Positions 25,336 to 34,111 of a stretch of DNA of 45,913 nucleotides are shown here, one piece after another; the stretch's first letter is position 1; each line of letters opens with the position of its first letter. Made by a program: the position numbers and the translations under genes. The stretch is taken from assembly GCA_018057705.1 (NCBI GenBank), contig JAGPDF010000033.1, positions 1 through 45,913 of the forward strand, in the 5' to 3' direction. The notes beneath the pieces were generated by a model. That model was not told the origin of the DNA. It searched no databases and saw nothing but the letters and a program-made list of their open reading frames with translations. Source of the DNA: Thermoanaerobaculia bacterium. GTDB lineage: Bacteria > Acidobacteriota > Thermoanaerobaculia > Multivoradales > JAGPDF01.

Positions 25336-26553
25336 GTGGATTTCGTCTGTCATCTCGGGACGCCCGAAGGGCGGGTGGTGCGCGAAACCCGCGCCGCCGC
25401 GAACGAGACCGTGCTGCGCGCCGAGCTCGAGCGCCAGGGCCTGAAGGTCTTCGCCATCGAGCGTCGCCTCGGCCTCGCGATGCCGACCGAATTCCTGGCG
25501 CGTTTCCGCCGGGAGCGCAAGATCCCCTATCGGACGCTCATGGTTTTCAACCAGGAGATGGCAGCGCTGCTCAAGGCGGGCCTTCCCCTCCTCCAGGCGC
25601 TCAACCTCATGCTCGAGCGCATGCGCGAGCCGAATTTCCGCGAGATCCTGACGCAGGTGCGCGACCGCGTGAAGGGCGGCGAAGAGCTCTCCGACGCCTT
25701 CGGGTCGTTCGGCGCGGTCTTTCCGCCGCTCTATTCGGCGACGCTCAAGGCCGGCGAGCGCACGGGCGAGCTCGAGCAGGTCCTGCGGCGGTTCATCCGC
25801 TACCTCAAGCTCGTCATCGACGCCCGCAAGCGCGTGATCTCGGCGCTCGTCTACCCTTCCGTGCTGGTCGGACTGTCGATCGCCATGCTCTTCGTCATGG
25901 CGATCTTCGTCATGCCGCGATTCACCGTCTTCTACGACTCGATGGACATGCAGCTGCCGCTGCTGACCCGGATCACTCTCGGGGTGTCGCTCTTCCTGCG
26001 CGACAACATCGTCTTCATCCTGGCCGGCACCATCGCCACCGTCGTGGTCGTGCGCCGCTGGGCGCGCACTCCGGCGGGCGCCCTGCGTCTCGATCGGATG
26101 AAGCTGCGCATTCCGCTCCTCGGTCCGGTGCTCCACCTGTTCTCGCTCGCCGAGTACTGCCGCTCGCTCTCGACCCTGCTCGCTGGTGGCATGCCTCTCC
26201 TGCCCTCGATGGAGATCTCGGGCCGCGCGGTGAGCAACCTCCACGTCCGTGACCGCCTCTTCCCGACGCTGCAGCAGGTGCGCGAGGGCACGGCGCTCCA
26301 CGAGGCGCTCGACAAGACCGGCATCGTCACCGATCTCGCGATCGACATGGTCAAGGTCGGCGAAGCGACCGGATCGCTCGATGTCATGCTTACCAACATC
26401 GCCGACTTCTTCGACGAGGAGGTCGAGCTGCGGATGCAGCGCATCCTGTCGCTCGTCGAGCCGCTGATGCTGGTGATCATGGGCTGCCTCGTCGCCGCCC
26501 TGCTGATCTCGGTCTACATGCCGATGTTCAACGCCATGGGAGGCATCACGTGA
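25336..26553 (+). CDS. gspF: Type II secretion / type IV pilus platform protein GspF/PilC
   Basis: A 405-residue inner-membrane platform protein. It has the two duplicated T2SSF domains: 'FNQEMAALLKAGLPLLQALNLM' (about 70-91) and 'EYCRSLSTLLAGGMPLLPSMEI' (about 273-295). Each is followed by 'GEEL' or 'GTAL' helices and the conserved 'KAGERTGELEQVL' or 'KVGEATGSLDVML'. Three membrane helices lie at about 170-195, 215-235 and 375-400. It anchors the assembly ATPase and guides pseudopilin assembly. The start is GTG 25336, three bases after the previous stop. The final helix is typical (LVIMGCLVAALLISVYMPMF). Confidence 0.93.
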   Translation: MDFVCHLGTPEGRVVRETRAAANETVLRAELERQGLKVFAIERRLGLAMPTEFLARFRRERKIPYRTLMVFNQEMAALLKAGLPLLQALNLMLERMREPNFREILTQVRDRVKGGEELSDAFGSFGAVFPPLYSATLKAGERTGELEQVLRRFIRYLKLVIDARKRVISALVYPSVLVGLSIAMLFVMAIFVMPRFTVFYDSMDMQLPLLTRITLGVSLFLRDNIVFILAGTIATVVVVRRWARTPAGALRLDRMKLRIPLLGPVLHLFSLAEYCRSLSTLLAGGMPLLPSMEISGRAVSNLHVRDRLFPTLQQVREGTALHEALDKTGIVTDLAIDMVKVGEATGSLDVMLTNIADFFDEEVELRMQRILSLVEPLMLVIMGCLVAALLISVYMPMFNAMGGIT

Positions 26554-28196
26554 GCAGCGCGCCGGCACCCCCCTCTCCAGGGGCCGAGCTCCTGGCCTCC
26601 GACTCGAAGCTGCGCTCGGTCGACGAACGACGGGCGGTCGAGAGCATGGCGGCGCTGCACGGACTCGACTTCGTCGATCTCGACCACTTCCGGATCGACA
26701 ACGACCTGTTCCACACGATTCCCTTCGAGCTGATGCTGCGCTACGGCTTCGTTCCGCAGGCCCAGCTCCCCGGGCGCATCGCCCTGGTGATGAAGGACCC
26801 GAAGGACGTCGGGCGGCTCGACGAGCTGGAGCTCCTGCTCGGGCAGCCGATCGAAGTGCGGGTGGGCGTCCCGTCGGCGATCGAGGAGATCCTCCAGAAG
26901 TCCGAGTCCACCCAGCGCGTCCTCGAGGAGGCGACGGAGGACTTCCGCATCCAGCTCGTGCAGGAGGACGATCAGGGCGAAGAGGTGCTGTCGATCGACA
27001 GCATCACCGCCGATTCCTCGCCGGTCATCAAGCTGGTCGATTCGACGGTCTTCAACGCCATCCAGCGCCGCGCTTCCGACATCCACATCGAATCCCGCGA
27101 CAACGAAGTGGTGATCAAGTACCGGATCGACGGCGTCCTCTACCAGGCGATGGAGCCGATCGACAAACGCCACCACCAGACGATCATCAGCCGGATCAAG
27201 GTGATGTCGGAGCTCGACATCGCCGAGAAGCGCGTTCCCCAGGACGGCCGGTTCAAGCTGCGCCTGAAGGGCCGCACGATCGACTTCCGCGTCTCGATCA
27301 TGCCCTCCGTGCACGGCGAAGACTGCGTCATCCGCATCCTCGACAAGGAGTCGATGTCGGCGGAGTTCCACAATCTGCGCCTCGATATCCTCGGCTTCGA
27401 CGACGACACCATGCGCAAGGTGCGAAAGTCGATCCGCGAGCCCTACGGCATGGTGCTGGTCACCGGTCCGACCGGCAGCGGCAAGACGACGACCCTCTAC
27501 GCCTGCCTCTCGGAGATCCAGTCGCCGGAAGACAAGATCATCACCATCGAGGATCCGGTCGAGTACCAGCTGAAGGGCATCACCCAGATCCCGGTCAACG
27601 AGAAGAAGGGGCTCACCTTCGCGCGCGGACTGCGCTCGATCCTGCGCCACGACCCGGACAAGGTGATGATCGGCGAGATCCGCGACGAGGACACCGCGTC
27701 GATCGCCATCCAGTCGGCGCTCACCGGCCATCTCGTCTTCACCACGGTGCATGCGAACAACGTGGTCGACGTGCTCGGGCGTTTCCTCAACATGAAGGTC
27801 GACCTCTACAACTTCGTCTCGGCGCTGAACTGCGTTCTCGCCCAGAGGCTGGTGCGCAGGATCTGTCCGCACTGCCGGCGCGAGGCGGCGGTGAGCCCGC
27901 AGCTGCTCGAGGATTCGGGGCTCTCGCCCGCCGTCTACGGGGACCATCCCTTCTTCGAAGGTGCCGGCTGCCTCGAGTGCAACGGCACCGGATTCCTGGG
28001 CCGCCTCGCGGTGTCGGAGCTGCTGGACCTCTCGGACCGTATCCGGGAGCTGATTCTGGAGAAGCGGCCGGGCTCGGAGATCAAGCGCGCGGCCAAGGAA
28101 GAGGGAATGCGTTTCCTGCGCGAATCCGCGCTCGAAAAGGCGCTGCAAGGATCGACGACGCTACGTGAGATCAATCGGTTTACCTTCGTGGATTGA
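26550..28196 (+). CDS. gspE: Type II secretion / pilus assembly ATPase GspE/PilB
   Basis: A 548-residue hexameric secretion ATPase. The N-terminal MshEN/T2SSE_N region (about 1-150) is present. Walker A is 'GPTGSGKTTT' (K312), the Asp box 'ITIEDPVEYQL' and Walker B 'VMIGEIRDEDTA' follow, and the His box is 'GHLVFTTVHANN'. A four-cysteine zinc site, C439-x2-C442 and C474-x2-C477, is present, as in GspE and PilB but not in PilT, so it is an extension not a retraction motor. GTG 26550 overlaps the gspF stop by four bases. The order F before E is the reverse of the classical gsp operon. Confidence 0.95.
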   Translation: MSSAPAPPSPGAELLASDSKLRSVDERRAVESMAALHGLDFVDLDHFRIDNDLFHTIPFELMLRYGFVPQAQLPGRIALVMKDPKDVGRLDELELLLGQPIEVRVGVPSAIEEILQKSESTQRVLEEATEDFRIQLVQEDDQGEEVLSIDSITADSSPVIKLVDSTVFNAIQRRASDIHIESRDNEVVIKYRIDGVLYQAMEPIDKRHHQTIISRIKVMSELDIAEKRVPQDGRFKLRLKGRTIDFRVSIMPSVHGEDCVIRILDKESMSAEFHNLRLDILGFDDDTMRKVRKSIREPYGMVLVTGPTGSGKTTTLYACLSEIQSPEDKIITIEDPVEYQLKGITQIPVNEKKGLTFARGLRSILRHDPDKVMIGEIRDEDTASIAIQSALTGHLVFTTVHANNVVDVLGRFLNMKVDLYNFVSALNCVLAQRLVRRICPHCRREAAVSPQLLEDSGLSPAVYGDHPFFEGAGCLECNGTGFLGRLAVSELLDLSDRIRELILEKRPGSEIKRAAKEEGMRFLRESALEKALQGSTTLREINRFTFVD

Positions 28197-29181
28197 CCGC
28201 GCCCTGGGCCGCCAGCCCAGGCCCGTTCCGCCGAACGTTTTCGCGATCCGGATGCGGGAGCTGCGCCTCGCCGCCTTTTCGCGCGCCGACCGCGAGGGGG
28301 CCGGGCTCGAGCTCGCCGAGTTCCATTCCCTGCCGCTTCCGGAAGGGCTCTTCGGCAGCGGTCCGCTGGGCGTGCCGGCCGGCGACAGCGCGGCTCTCGC
28401 CGAGAGCGTGCGGATGCTCGTGGCGCGCGCCGCGAGACCGATCCGCGAGGCAACGGTCGTTCTCCCCGATGCGTGGGCGCGCAGCATGGTGATCGAGCTC
28501 GGCGAGCTTCCCGAGGAGCCCGGCGCGCGGCTCGAGGTGCTGCGGTTTCGCCTCAAACGGTTGGTGCCCTATCGGGTCGAGGACCTGCGGATCGAAGCCG
28601 TGCCGCTCGCCGCGCAGGGTGCCGGCGAGAGCGGTGCGCCGGGCGGCGGCGAGGCCGAGGCGCTCCGTTTCGTCACCATGGCGAACGCCACCGTCTGCGA
28701 GACCATCGAAGAGGCCTTCGCCCGCTGCGGAATCCGCATCGGCCAGCTTTCCGGGGCGACGCTCTCGACCCTCCAGGCCCTGAACCGAGGCGCCCTCGCC
28801 CAGGGACTCTTCGGTCTCGCGCTGGTCGACGCCGACGGTTTCAGCCTGGTGCTCGTCCATGCGGGGAAGCCCGTCGTCTGGCGGCAGAAGGGCTTCACCG
28901 AAGGGCTCTCGGATGCCGACCGCTCGCGCCTCCTCAAGTCGGAGCTGCGACTGACGCGAACGCTCCTCGGCGAGCGCTTTCCCGGCGTGGCGCTCGAGGC
29001 GCTCTATCTCGCCGCGCCGCGGGCGGTCGAGCCGTTCTGGCTGCAGGTGCTGGGGCAGGGTCTGGACTGCGCGCCGACGCGTCTCCTGGTCGAGCACCTG
29101 GCGCTCGCCGCCGAGGGCTTCGGTGAGGCCTTCGCGGAGCTCGCTCCCCTCGCCGGCGCGGCCTCCCGGGAGGTGGCGTGA
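28165..29181 (+). CDS. PilM/GspL-like actin-fold assembly protein
   Basis: A 338-residue protein in the position of PilM. The segment 'ATVVLPDAWARSMVIELGELPEEPGARLEVLRFRLKRLVPY' (in parts) matches the PilM/GspL cytoplasmic domain, where 'LP', 'hP' and 'E..R..' helices precede the 'IPF'-like motif (LVPY here). 'GIRIGQLSGATLSTLQAL' and 'GLALVDADGFSLVLVHAGKPV' follow as strands of the second actin-like lobe. The ATP-binding glycine loop at the start is poorly kept, suggesting a degenerate nucleotide site. No membrane helix is evident. GTG 28165 lies 32 bases inside gspE; this long overlap is unusual, but no later start fits as well before ATG 28252. Confidence 0.75.
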   Translation: MRSIGLPSWIDRALGRQPRPVPPNVFAIRMRELRLAAFSRADREGAGLELAEFHSLPLPEGLFGSGPLGVPAGDSAALAESVRMLVARAARPIREATVVLPDAWARSMVIELGELPEEPGARLEVLRFRLKRLVPYRVEDLRIEAVPLAAQGAGESGAPGGGEAEALRFVTMANATVCETIEEAFARCGIRIGQLSGATLSTLQALNRGALAQGLFGLALVDADGFSLVLVHAGKPVVWRQKGFTEGLSDADRSRLLKSELRLTRTLLGERFPGVALEALYLAAPRAVEPFWLQVLGQGLDCAPTRLLVEHLALAAEGFGEAFAELAPLAGAASREVA

Positions 29182-30362
29182 GCGTGTTGCGCTGGCAGGA
29201 GCCGAATCTCGCCCGGAACCCGTTCGTCAACGAGCGCCCGGTTCGCCGTCTGGCGATCACCCTCTGGGTACTCTTCGTGCTCGTCGCCGGCGCCGGCTTC
29301 TGGATGTCGCGGACGATCCGCGTTGAGACCGGCACCCGGGTCGCCGAGCTGGCACGTCTGAACGCGGCGACCCTCGCCGATCGTGAGAGCGCCGTGCGGC
29401 TGGAGGCCGACCTGCGGGGCGCCAATCTGCCGGCCCAGAACGAGCGCGCGGAGTTTCTGAACCGGCGGCTCGCCGAGCGCTCCTTCTCGTGGAACGAGCT
29501 CCTGGAGACGCTGACGGGCGCGATGCCGCGCAGTGTCCGCCTGCTGCGCCTCAACCCGGAGGGCTTCACTCGCGAACGCGGCCGGGCGCAGGCCGCTGCC
29601 GAGACCCCGGCCACGACCCGGGTCGCGATGCGCATCCTTGGCGAGGCCGAAGAGACCGAGGCGTTGCTCGAGTTCGTCGACCGGCTCTTCGCGCATCCGG
29701 CCTTCGACCGGCCGAATCTCTCGCGTGAAAGCGTCAAGAAGGACTTGAAGATCCAGTTCGACATCGCGGTCGACTATCTGCCGCAGACCGCCGCCCGGAC
29801 GACGGTGGCGTCGACGGCAGAGGCGGCGATCGCCGATGCCGCCCATGCCTCCGATGCCGCTGGCGCCGCCGCGGGTCCGGACCGTCCCGCCGCTGCCGCG
29901 ACCGGGGCGGGACTCCTGCCCGGGCTCGCCGGGGCGCCCGCCGGCGCACCGCTGCCGGCGACCGTTGCCGGGGGCCGGCCGGAGGGCGCCGGAAAGCCCG
30001 CCACGGGCCGGCCGCTGCCGTCCTCGCAGGCAGCCGCTGCCGGCGCGCGAGGCGGCGCGGGCGAAGAGGACGTCAAGAAGGATCCTCCCCGCGAGGACCT
30101 GGGCGGCAATTCCGGCAAGCTCGAGGCGGTCGCCGGGGAAGCGCGCGGCGGGACGGACTCTTCGGGCGCCCCGCGAATGGGCGGCTTGCCGGCCGTTGCG
30201 GCACCGGGGTTCGTGGGTGGCAGTGGAGGCGCGGCGGGCTCCGGCGCCCGCGGCGGCACCGCCGCGCCACCTGCACCCGCTGCTGGCGGGAGTCGTTTCC
30301 CCGAGAACGTCATGCCGACTCCGCTGCGGCCCTACGCTTCGTCGATCGGAGGGGGGAGATGA
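29178..30362 (+). CDS. PilN-like protein with long Ala/Gly/Pro-rich tail
   Basis: A 394-residue bitopic protein. 'EPNLARNPFVNERPVRRLAI' is the short cytoplasmic tail equivalent to the PilM-binding 'INLLP' segment. A membrane helix follows at about 32-50 (LWVLFVLVAGAGFWMS), then a coiled coil and the ferredoxin-like PilN fold with 'WNELLETLTGAMPRSVRLLRL' (in parts) and 'ETEALLEFVDRLFAHPAFDRP'. From about residue 205 to the end the sequence is low-complexity Ala/Gly/Pro with scattered charges, roughly 190 residues longer than ordinary PilN. GTG 29178 overlaps the previous stop. The tail may be a periplasmic spacer or linker to peptidoglycan; this is only a guess. Confidence 0.75.
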   Translation: MSVLRWQEPNLARNPFVNERPVRRLAITLWVLFVLVAGAGFWMSRTIRVETGTRVAELARLNAATLADRESAVRLEADLRGANLPAQNERAEFLNRRLAERSFSWNELLETLTGAMPRSVRLLRLNPEGFTRERGRAQAAAETPATTRVAMRILGEAEETEALLEFVDRLFAHPAFDRPNLSRESVKKDLKIQFDIAVDYLPQTAARTTVASTAEAAIADAAHASDAAGAAAGPDRPAAAATGAGLLPGLAGAPAGAPLPATVAGGRPEGAGKPATGRPLPSSQAAAAGARGGAGEEDVKKDPPREDLGGNSGKLEAVAGEARGGTDSSGAPRMGGLPAVAAPGFVGGSGGAAGSGARGGTAAPPAPAAGGSRFPENVMPTPLRPYASSIGGGR

Positions 30363-30964
30363 TCACCACCCGCGCTCTCTGGCGCCGGCGAGTGTGGGTC
30401 TGGCTTCCGCCGGCGGTGGCCCTGTGTGTGGCGACGCTCTTCCTGGTCTATCTCGAACGCGGAGTGCGGTCGCGCGGCGACACGCTCGACCGACGCCTGC
30501 AGGCGGCGCAGCTCCAGCGGGGGGAGGCCCAGGCGAACCTGGCCCGTTTCGAGAAGCTCGCCGCGGCGGCAAGATCGACCCGCGAGCAGATGGAGAGCCT
30601 CATGCAGGAGAAGTTCGCGACCGAGGGCGGCCGGTTCACGGACCTCATTCGCGAGATCAAGCTGCTCGCTGAACACGCCGGTCTCGATCCGCGGGACATC
30701 GGTTACCCCGAGGAGGAACTGGCCGAGCTCGGTCTCGTCCGGCGCTCGTTCGTCTTCAGCGTCGACGGGAGCTACGCGAATCTGCGCGCCTTCCTCTATC
30801 TGCTGGAGCTCTCGCCCTCGTTCATCACCGTGGACCAGATCGAGGTGCGCGAGCTCTCGGGCGGCAGAGGGCTGAGTGCGAGCCTGCGACTCTCCACCTT
30901 CTTCTCCGTGCCGCGCGACGAGGCTGCGGAGCCCAGGCGCCCGGCGGCGGGGGGGCGCTCTTGA
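30359..30964 (+). CDS. PilO-like (GspM-like) inner-membrane assembly protein
   Basis: A 201-residue bitopic protein: a basic start, one membrane helix (WLPPAVALCVATLFLVYL), a coiled coil (about 35-85), then a compact alpha/beta domain with 'FTDLIREIKLLAEHAGLDPRDIGYP' (in parts) and 'YANLRAFLYLLELSPSFITVDQIEV', the typical PilO pattern. It forms a dimer with PilN to link the cytoplasmic ATPase side to the secretin side. ATG 30359 overlaps the pilN-like stop (ATGA), with GGGGGGAG just upstream as a strong ribosome site. Confidence 0.8.
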   Translation: MITTRALWRRRVWVWLPPAVALCVATLFLVYLERGVRSRGDTLDRRLQAAQLQRGEAQANLARFEKLAAAARSTREQMESLMQEKFATEGGRFTDLIREIKLLAEHAGLDPRDIGYPEEELAELGLVRRSFVFSVDGSYANLRAFLYLLELSPSFITVDQIEVRELSGGRGLSASLRLSTFFSVPRDEAAEPRRPAAGGRS

Positions 30965-31587
30965 ACCTCGGGAGCCGCGAGCGCCGTCTGCTGCTCGTCC
31001 TCGCCGCCTTCGCCGGGGTGGCGGCCCTGCGCGGCCTCTGGGTGCTCGCGGCGCCGGCGCCGCTGCCGCAGGTGGCGGTGGTGAAGCCGGCCGCGGTGCG
31101 CGGCGGCGCCGATCGCTCGAGCTTCGGCAAGGGCACGCGGCGCGGTGCCCTCGAGCTGCCGAAGGAGATCGTCACGCTCGCGCTGGCCGATCCCGATCGC
31201 CAGCCGGGCGCGCTCGCCGTCGGACGGGATCCGTTCCGGTTCGGCCCGCCGCCCGCGCCGCCCCCGCCGCCGCCGCCGACCCGGGAGGAGCTCGCGCAGC
31301 GCGCCGCGGAAGCCGAGGCCCGCCGCCGCGCGGCGGAGGAGGACGCGCGACAGAGGGCGATCCCCCGACCGCCGCCCGTGACATTGGTCTACCTCGGCAG
31401 CTTCGGGACCGAAGCCCGCCGCATCGCGGTCTTCGCGGACGACAAGGGCGAGAATCTCTACAATGTGCGGGTCGGCGAAATCGTCGAGGGCAAGTTCATC
31501 GTCGACCGTATCGGGTACGAATCGGTCGACCTAAAATTCGTCGGTTTTCCCGACGAGCCGGCGAAGCGCTTGCCGATCGGGGGCTAG
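30961..31587 (+). CDS. PilP/GspC-like periplasmic connector
   Basis: A 208-residue protein with an N-terminal membrane helix (RRLLLVLAAFAGVAALRGL), a Pro-run (residues about 96-106), a charged helical segment, and a C-terminal beta domain 'VTLVYLGSFGTEARRIAVFAD' plus 'VGEIVEGKFIVDRIGYESVDLKF' (in parts). That last domain is the homology-region (HR)/PilP fold that touches the N-domain of secretins. The start is TTG 30961 overlapping the previous stop (TTGA). It connects the inner-membrane complex to the outer-membrane secretin encoded next. Confidence 0.75.
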   Translation: MNLGSRERRLLLVLAAFAGVAALRGLWVLAAPAPLPQVAVVKPAAVRGGADRSSFGKGTRRGALELPKEIVTLALADPDRQPGALAVGRDPFRFGPPPAPPPPPPPTREELAQRAAEAEARRRAAEEDARQRAIPRPPPVTLVYLGSFGTEARRIAVFADDKGENLYNVRVGEIVEGKFIVDRIGYESVDLKFVGFPDEPAKRLPIGG

Positions 31588-31606
31588 TTTGGCTGGAGAA
31601 CATTTC

Positions 31607-34111
31607 ATGAACCGAAGAGATCGCGTGGCCGGGGCGCTGCTCCTCGTGCTCGTTCTGGCCGGGACTTCCGGATGTGCGACCTATCGGCTCGCGCAACAGG
31701 CCTCGCTGGCGGAGGAGAACGCCGACTGGGACGCCGCCGTCGAGCACTACCTCGAGCTCGTCGAGCGCCAGCCGTCCAACGTGCGCTACAAGACCGCCTT
31801 GCTGCGCGCTCGCCTGAAGGCGTCCCAGGAGCACTTCAGCAAGGGGCAGCGCTTCCGCGAAGCGGGGGTTCTCGAGCGCGCCCTGATCGAGTTCCAGGAG
31901 GCCGTGCAGCTCGACTCCACCAACCAGTACGCCCAGGTCGAGCTCGACCAGTTGCGCGGCGAGATCGCCCGGGTGGATCGCGACGGCAGCCCGATGTCGC
32001 TCGAAGAGCTCAAGAAGAAGACCCGCGACCAACCGGCGCAGCCGCCGGTGCTCTCGCCGCGGTCCAAGGACCCGATCTCGCTCGATTTCCCGAAGCCGGT
32101 GTCGATCTTCGACATCTACCGCGCGCTCGGCAAGGCGTTCGGGCTCAACATCCTGTTCGACCCGGCACTCAAGGACCAGGACCTCGCCATCGAGCTGCGC
32201 GACGTCACCGCCCAGAACGCCCTCGAAACCCTGATGCGCGCCGCCGGCCACTTCTACAAGGTGGTCGACGAGCACTCGATCATCATCGCCGCGGACAACC
32301 CGCAGAACCGCAAGAACTACGAAGACCTGGTGATCCAGACCTTCTTCCTCTCGAACGCCGAGGTGAAGGACGTCCTGACGCTCCTGCGCAGCCTCATCGG
32401 GGCGAAGAACATCGCCACCAACGAGGAGTTGAACGCGGTGACGATCCGCGACACCGCCGACAAGGTCAAGGTGGCGCAGCGGATGATCGAGGGCATCGAC
32501 AAGTCGAGGTCGGAGGTCATCGTCGACGTCGAGCTGATCGAGGTCGACACGAACCGGATCCGCGAAATCGGAGTCAGTCTTTCGCAGAACCAGATCACCC
32601 AGTCGCTCGGCCTCGGCGAGGACGCCAAGGTCCGGCTCTCCGACCTGAAGTACTTGAACCAGAGCAGCTGGATCCTGACGATCCCCTCCATCATCTACGA
32701 CTTCGTCAAGACGAACGCCGACGCGCAGCTCCTCGCCAAGCCGCAGATCCGCATCAGCGAGGGCGAGAAGGGCAAGGTCCACATCGGCGACCGGGTGCCG
32801 ATTCCGGTCACCAGCTTCAACTCCGCGCAGACCTCGGGCGGCAACATCATTCCGATCACCTCGTTCCAGTACCAGGACGTCGGCATCAAGATCGACATCG
32901 AGCCGCGTGTGCACCACAACAAGGAGGTCACGCTCAAGCTCCAGATCGAGGTCAGCCAGATCACCGGCTACCAGGATGGCGGCGGCGGTCAGCGGCAGCC
33001 GATCATCGGCACGCGCACGATCGAGTCGACCATCCGGCTGAAGGACGGCGAGACCAACTTCCTCGCCGGCCTGATCCGCACCGACGAGGTCCAGGGCGAG
33101 ACCGGCATCCCCGGACTCTCCGACATCCCGATCATCGGCCGGCTGTTCGGCAAGTCGACGAGCAACATCAAGCGCAGCGACGTCATGCTGACACTGACCC
33201 CGCACATCATCCGGACGCCCGAGATCACCGCCGGCGACCTCATGCCGATCTGGGTCGGCACGGAGTCGAACATCTCCTTCCGCGGCGGCACGCCGCGGGT
33301 CGAATCGGAGGCCGAGGGGCCGTTCGACGACGGCCAGTCTTCGGCCGAGGCGGAGGAGAAGATCCGCGAGCAGGTCCAGCGGCTGCCTCGTGGGCTGCGC
33401 GAGCCGGCCCTGGGCGGCAGCGGTCCTGCCGCGGCCGAGCCGTTCGGAGGCGTGACCCTGGCGCCGGGCGGAGCGCCCTCGAATCCGTTCGCGACACCGC
33501 AGCAGCAGAAGACCGAACCGAGCGACGAAGAGCAGCCGGACGGGGGGTCGGCGAGCTTCGACGCGTCTGCGGACGAGGGCCGTTCTCTCGATCTGATTGC
33601 CAGCAGCGGGGAGTCTTCCTTCGGTTCCGGAAGCGCCCGGCTGCGCCTGTTGCCGCAGCTCGCGTCCGTCGACGAGGGGGAGAGCTTCGAGATGGTGGTC
33701 GAGATCGCGACGACCTCGCCGGTAGCCCACGTTCCGATGACGCTCTCCTGGGACCCCGCACTGCTCACGCTGGAAAAGGTCGTCCCCGGAGACTTCCTGG
33801 GCGGCGCCCGCAATGCGGCCTATACGAGCGACACCACGATTCCCGGCGAGCTCACGGTCACGGCCGATCGTGTCGAGGGCGCTTCTGGCGTGGCCGGCAA
33901 CGGCGCGCTGGTGCGGGTCCGCTTCCGTTCCCTGACCGGGGGCTTCGCCACGGTCGCCGTCGCCGCCGGGAAGGTCCTGGACGCCGACCTCTACGACCTC
34001 GCAGCTGGCGCGGCCCCGCCGAGCGAGGTCGAGATCCGCGCCGCCGCGGACTCGGCGCCGGCGCTCCAGCCGGCCCTGGCACCGGTCGGCGAGCCGGACG
34101 GGGGTTCATGA
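31607..34111 (+). CDS. gspD: Lipoprotein secretin with TPR-like and cohesin-like regions
   Basis: An 834-residue outer-membrane secretin. The signal peptide ends in a lipobox (LAGTSGC), so the N-terminus should be lipidated. Residues about 27-130 are helical TPR-like repeats. 'PVSIFDIYRALGKAFGLNILFDPAL' (about 163-188) is a secretin/TonB short N-terminal domain, and 245-285 an N1-type domain. The secretin pore spans about 300-530, with 'VPIPV', 'GETNFLAGLIRTDEV' and 'GIPGLSDIPIIGRLFG'. A Gln/Pro/Glu linker leads to a cohesin-like beta domain at about 675-812 ('GESFEMVVEIATTSP', 'MTLSWDPALLTLEKV'). ATG 31607 with GGAG eight bases upstream is chosen; a TTG at 31589 is less likely. It overlaps the pseudopilin gene by four bases. 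Confidence 0.9.
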   Translation: MNRRDRVAGALLLVLVLAGTSGCATYRLAQQASLAEENADWDAAVEHYLELVERQPSNVRYKTALLRARLKASQEHFSKGQRFREAGVLERALIEFQEAVQLDSTNQYAQVELDQLRGEIARVDRDGSPMSLEELKKKTRDQPAQPPVLSPRSKDPISLDFPKPVSIFDIYRALGKAFGLNILFDPALKDQDLAIELRDVTAQNALETLMRAAGHFYKVVDEHSIIIAADNPQNRKNYEDLVIQTFFLSNAEVKDVLTLLRSLIGAKNIATNEELNAVTIRDTADKVKVAQRMIEGIDKSRSEVIVDVELIEVDTNRIREIGVSLSQNQITQSLGLGEDAKVRLSDLKYLNQSSWILTIPSIIYDFVKTNADAQLLAKPQIRISEGEKGKVHIGDRVPIPVTSFNSAQTSGGNIIPITSFQYQDVGIKIDIEPRVHHNKEVTLKLQIEVSQITGYQDGGGGQRQPIIGTRTIESTIRLKDGETNFLAGLIRTDEVQGETGIPGLSDIPIIGRLFGKSTSNIKRSDVMLTLTPHIIRTPEITAGDLMPIWVGTESNISFRGGTPRVESEAEGPFDDGQSSAEAEEKIREQVQRLPRGLREPALGGSGPAAAEPFGGVTLAPGGAPSNPFATPQQQKTEPSDEEQPDGGSASFDASADEGRSLDLIASSGESSFGSGSARLRLLPQLASVDEGESFEMVVEIATTSPVAHVPMTLSWDPALLTLEKVVPGDFLGGARNAAYTSDTTIPGELTVTADRVEGASGVAGNGALVRVRFRSLTGGFATVAVAAGKVLDADLYDLAAGAAPPSEVEIRAAADSAPALQPALAPVGEPDGGS

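Noticed and set aside
22864-26568. A 1234-codon minus-strand open frame across the sigma, anti-sigma and gspF genes.
   Set aside because: It is antisense to well-recognised proteins, with charged low-complexity composition and no conserved motif. It is a codon-bias shadow.
31589-31606. TTG at 31589 as start of the secretin.
   Set aside because: ATG 31607 has a GGAG ribosome site at a good distance and gives a normal lipoprotein signal peptide (basic start then hydrophobic stretch).
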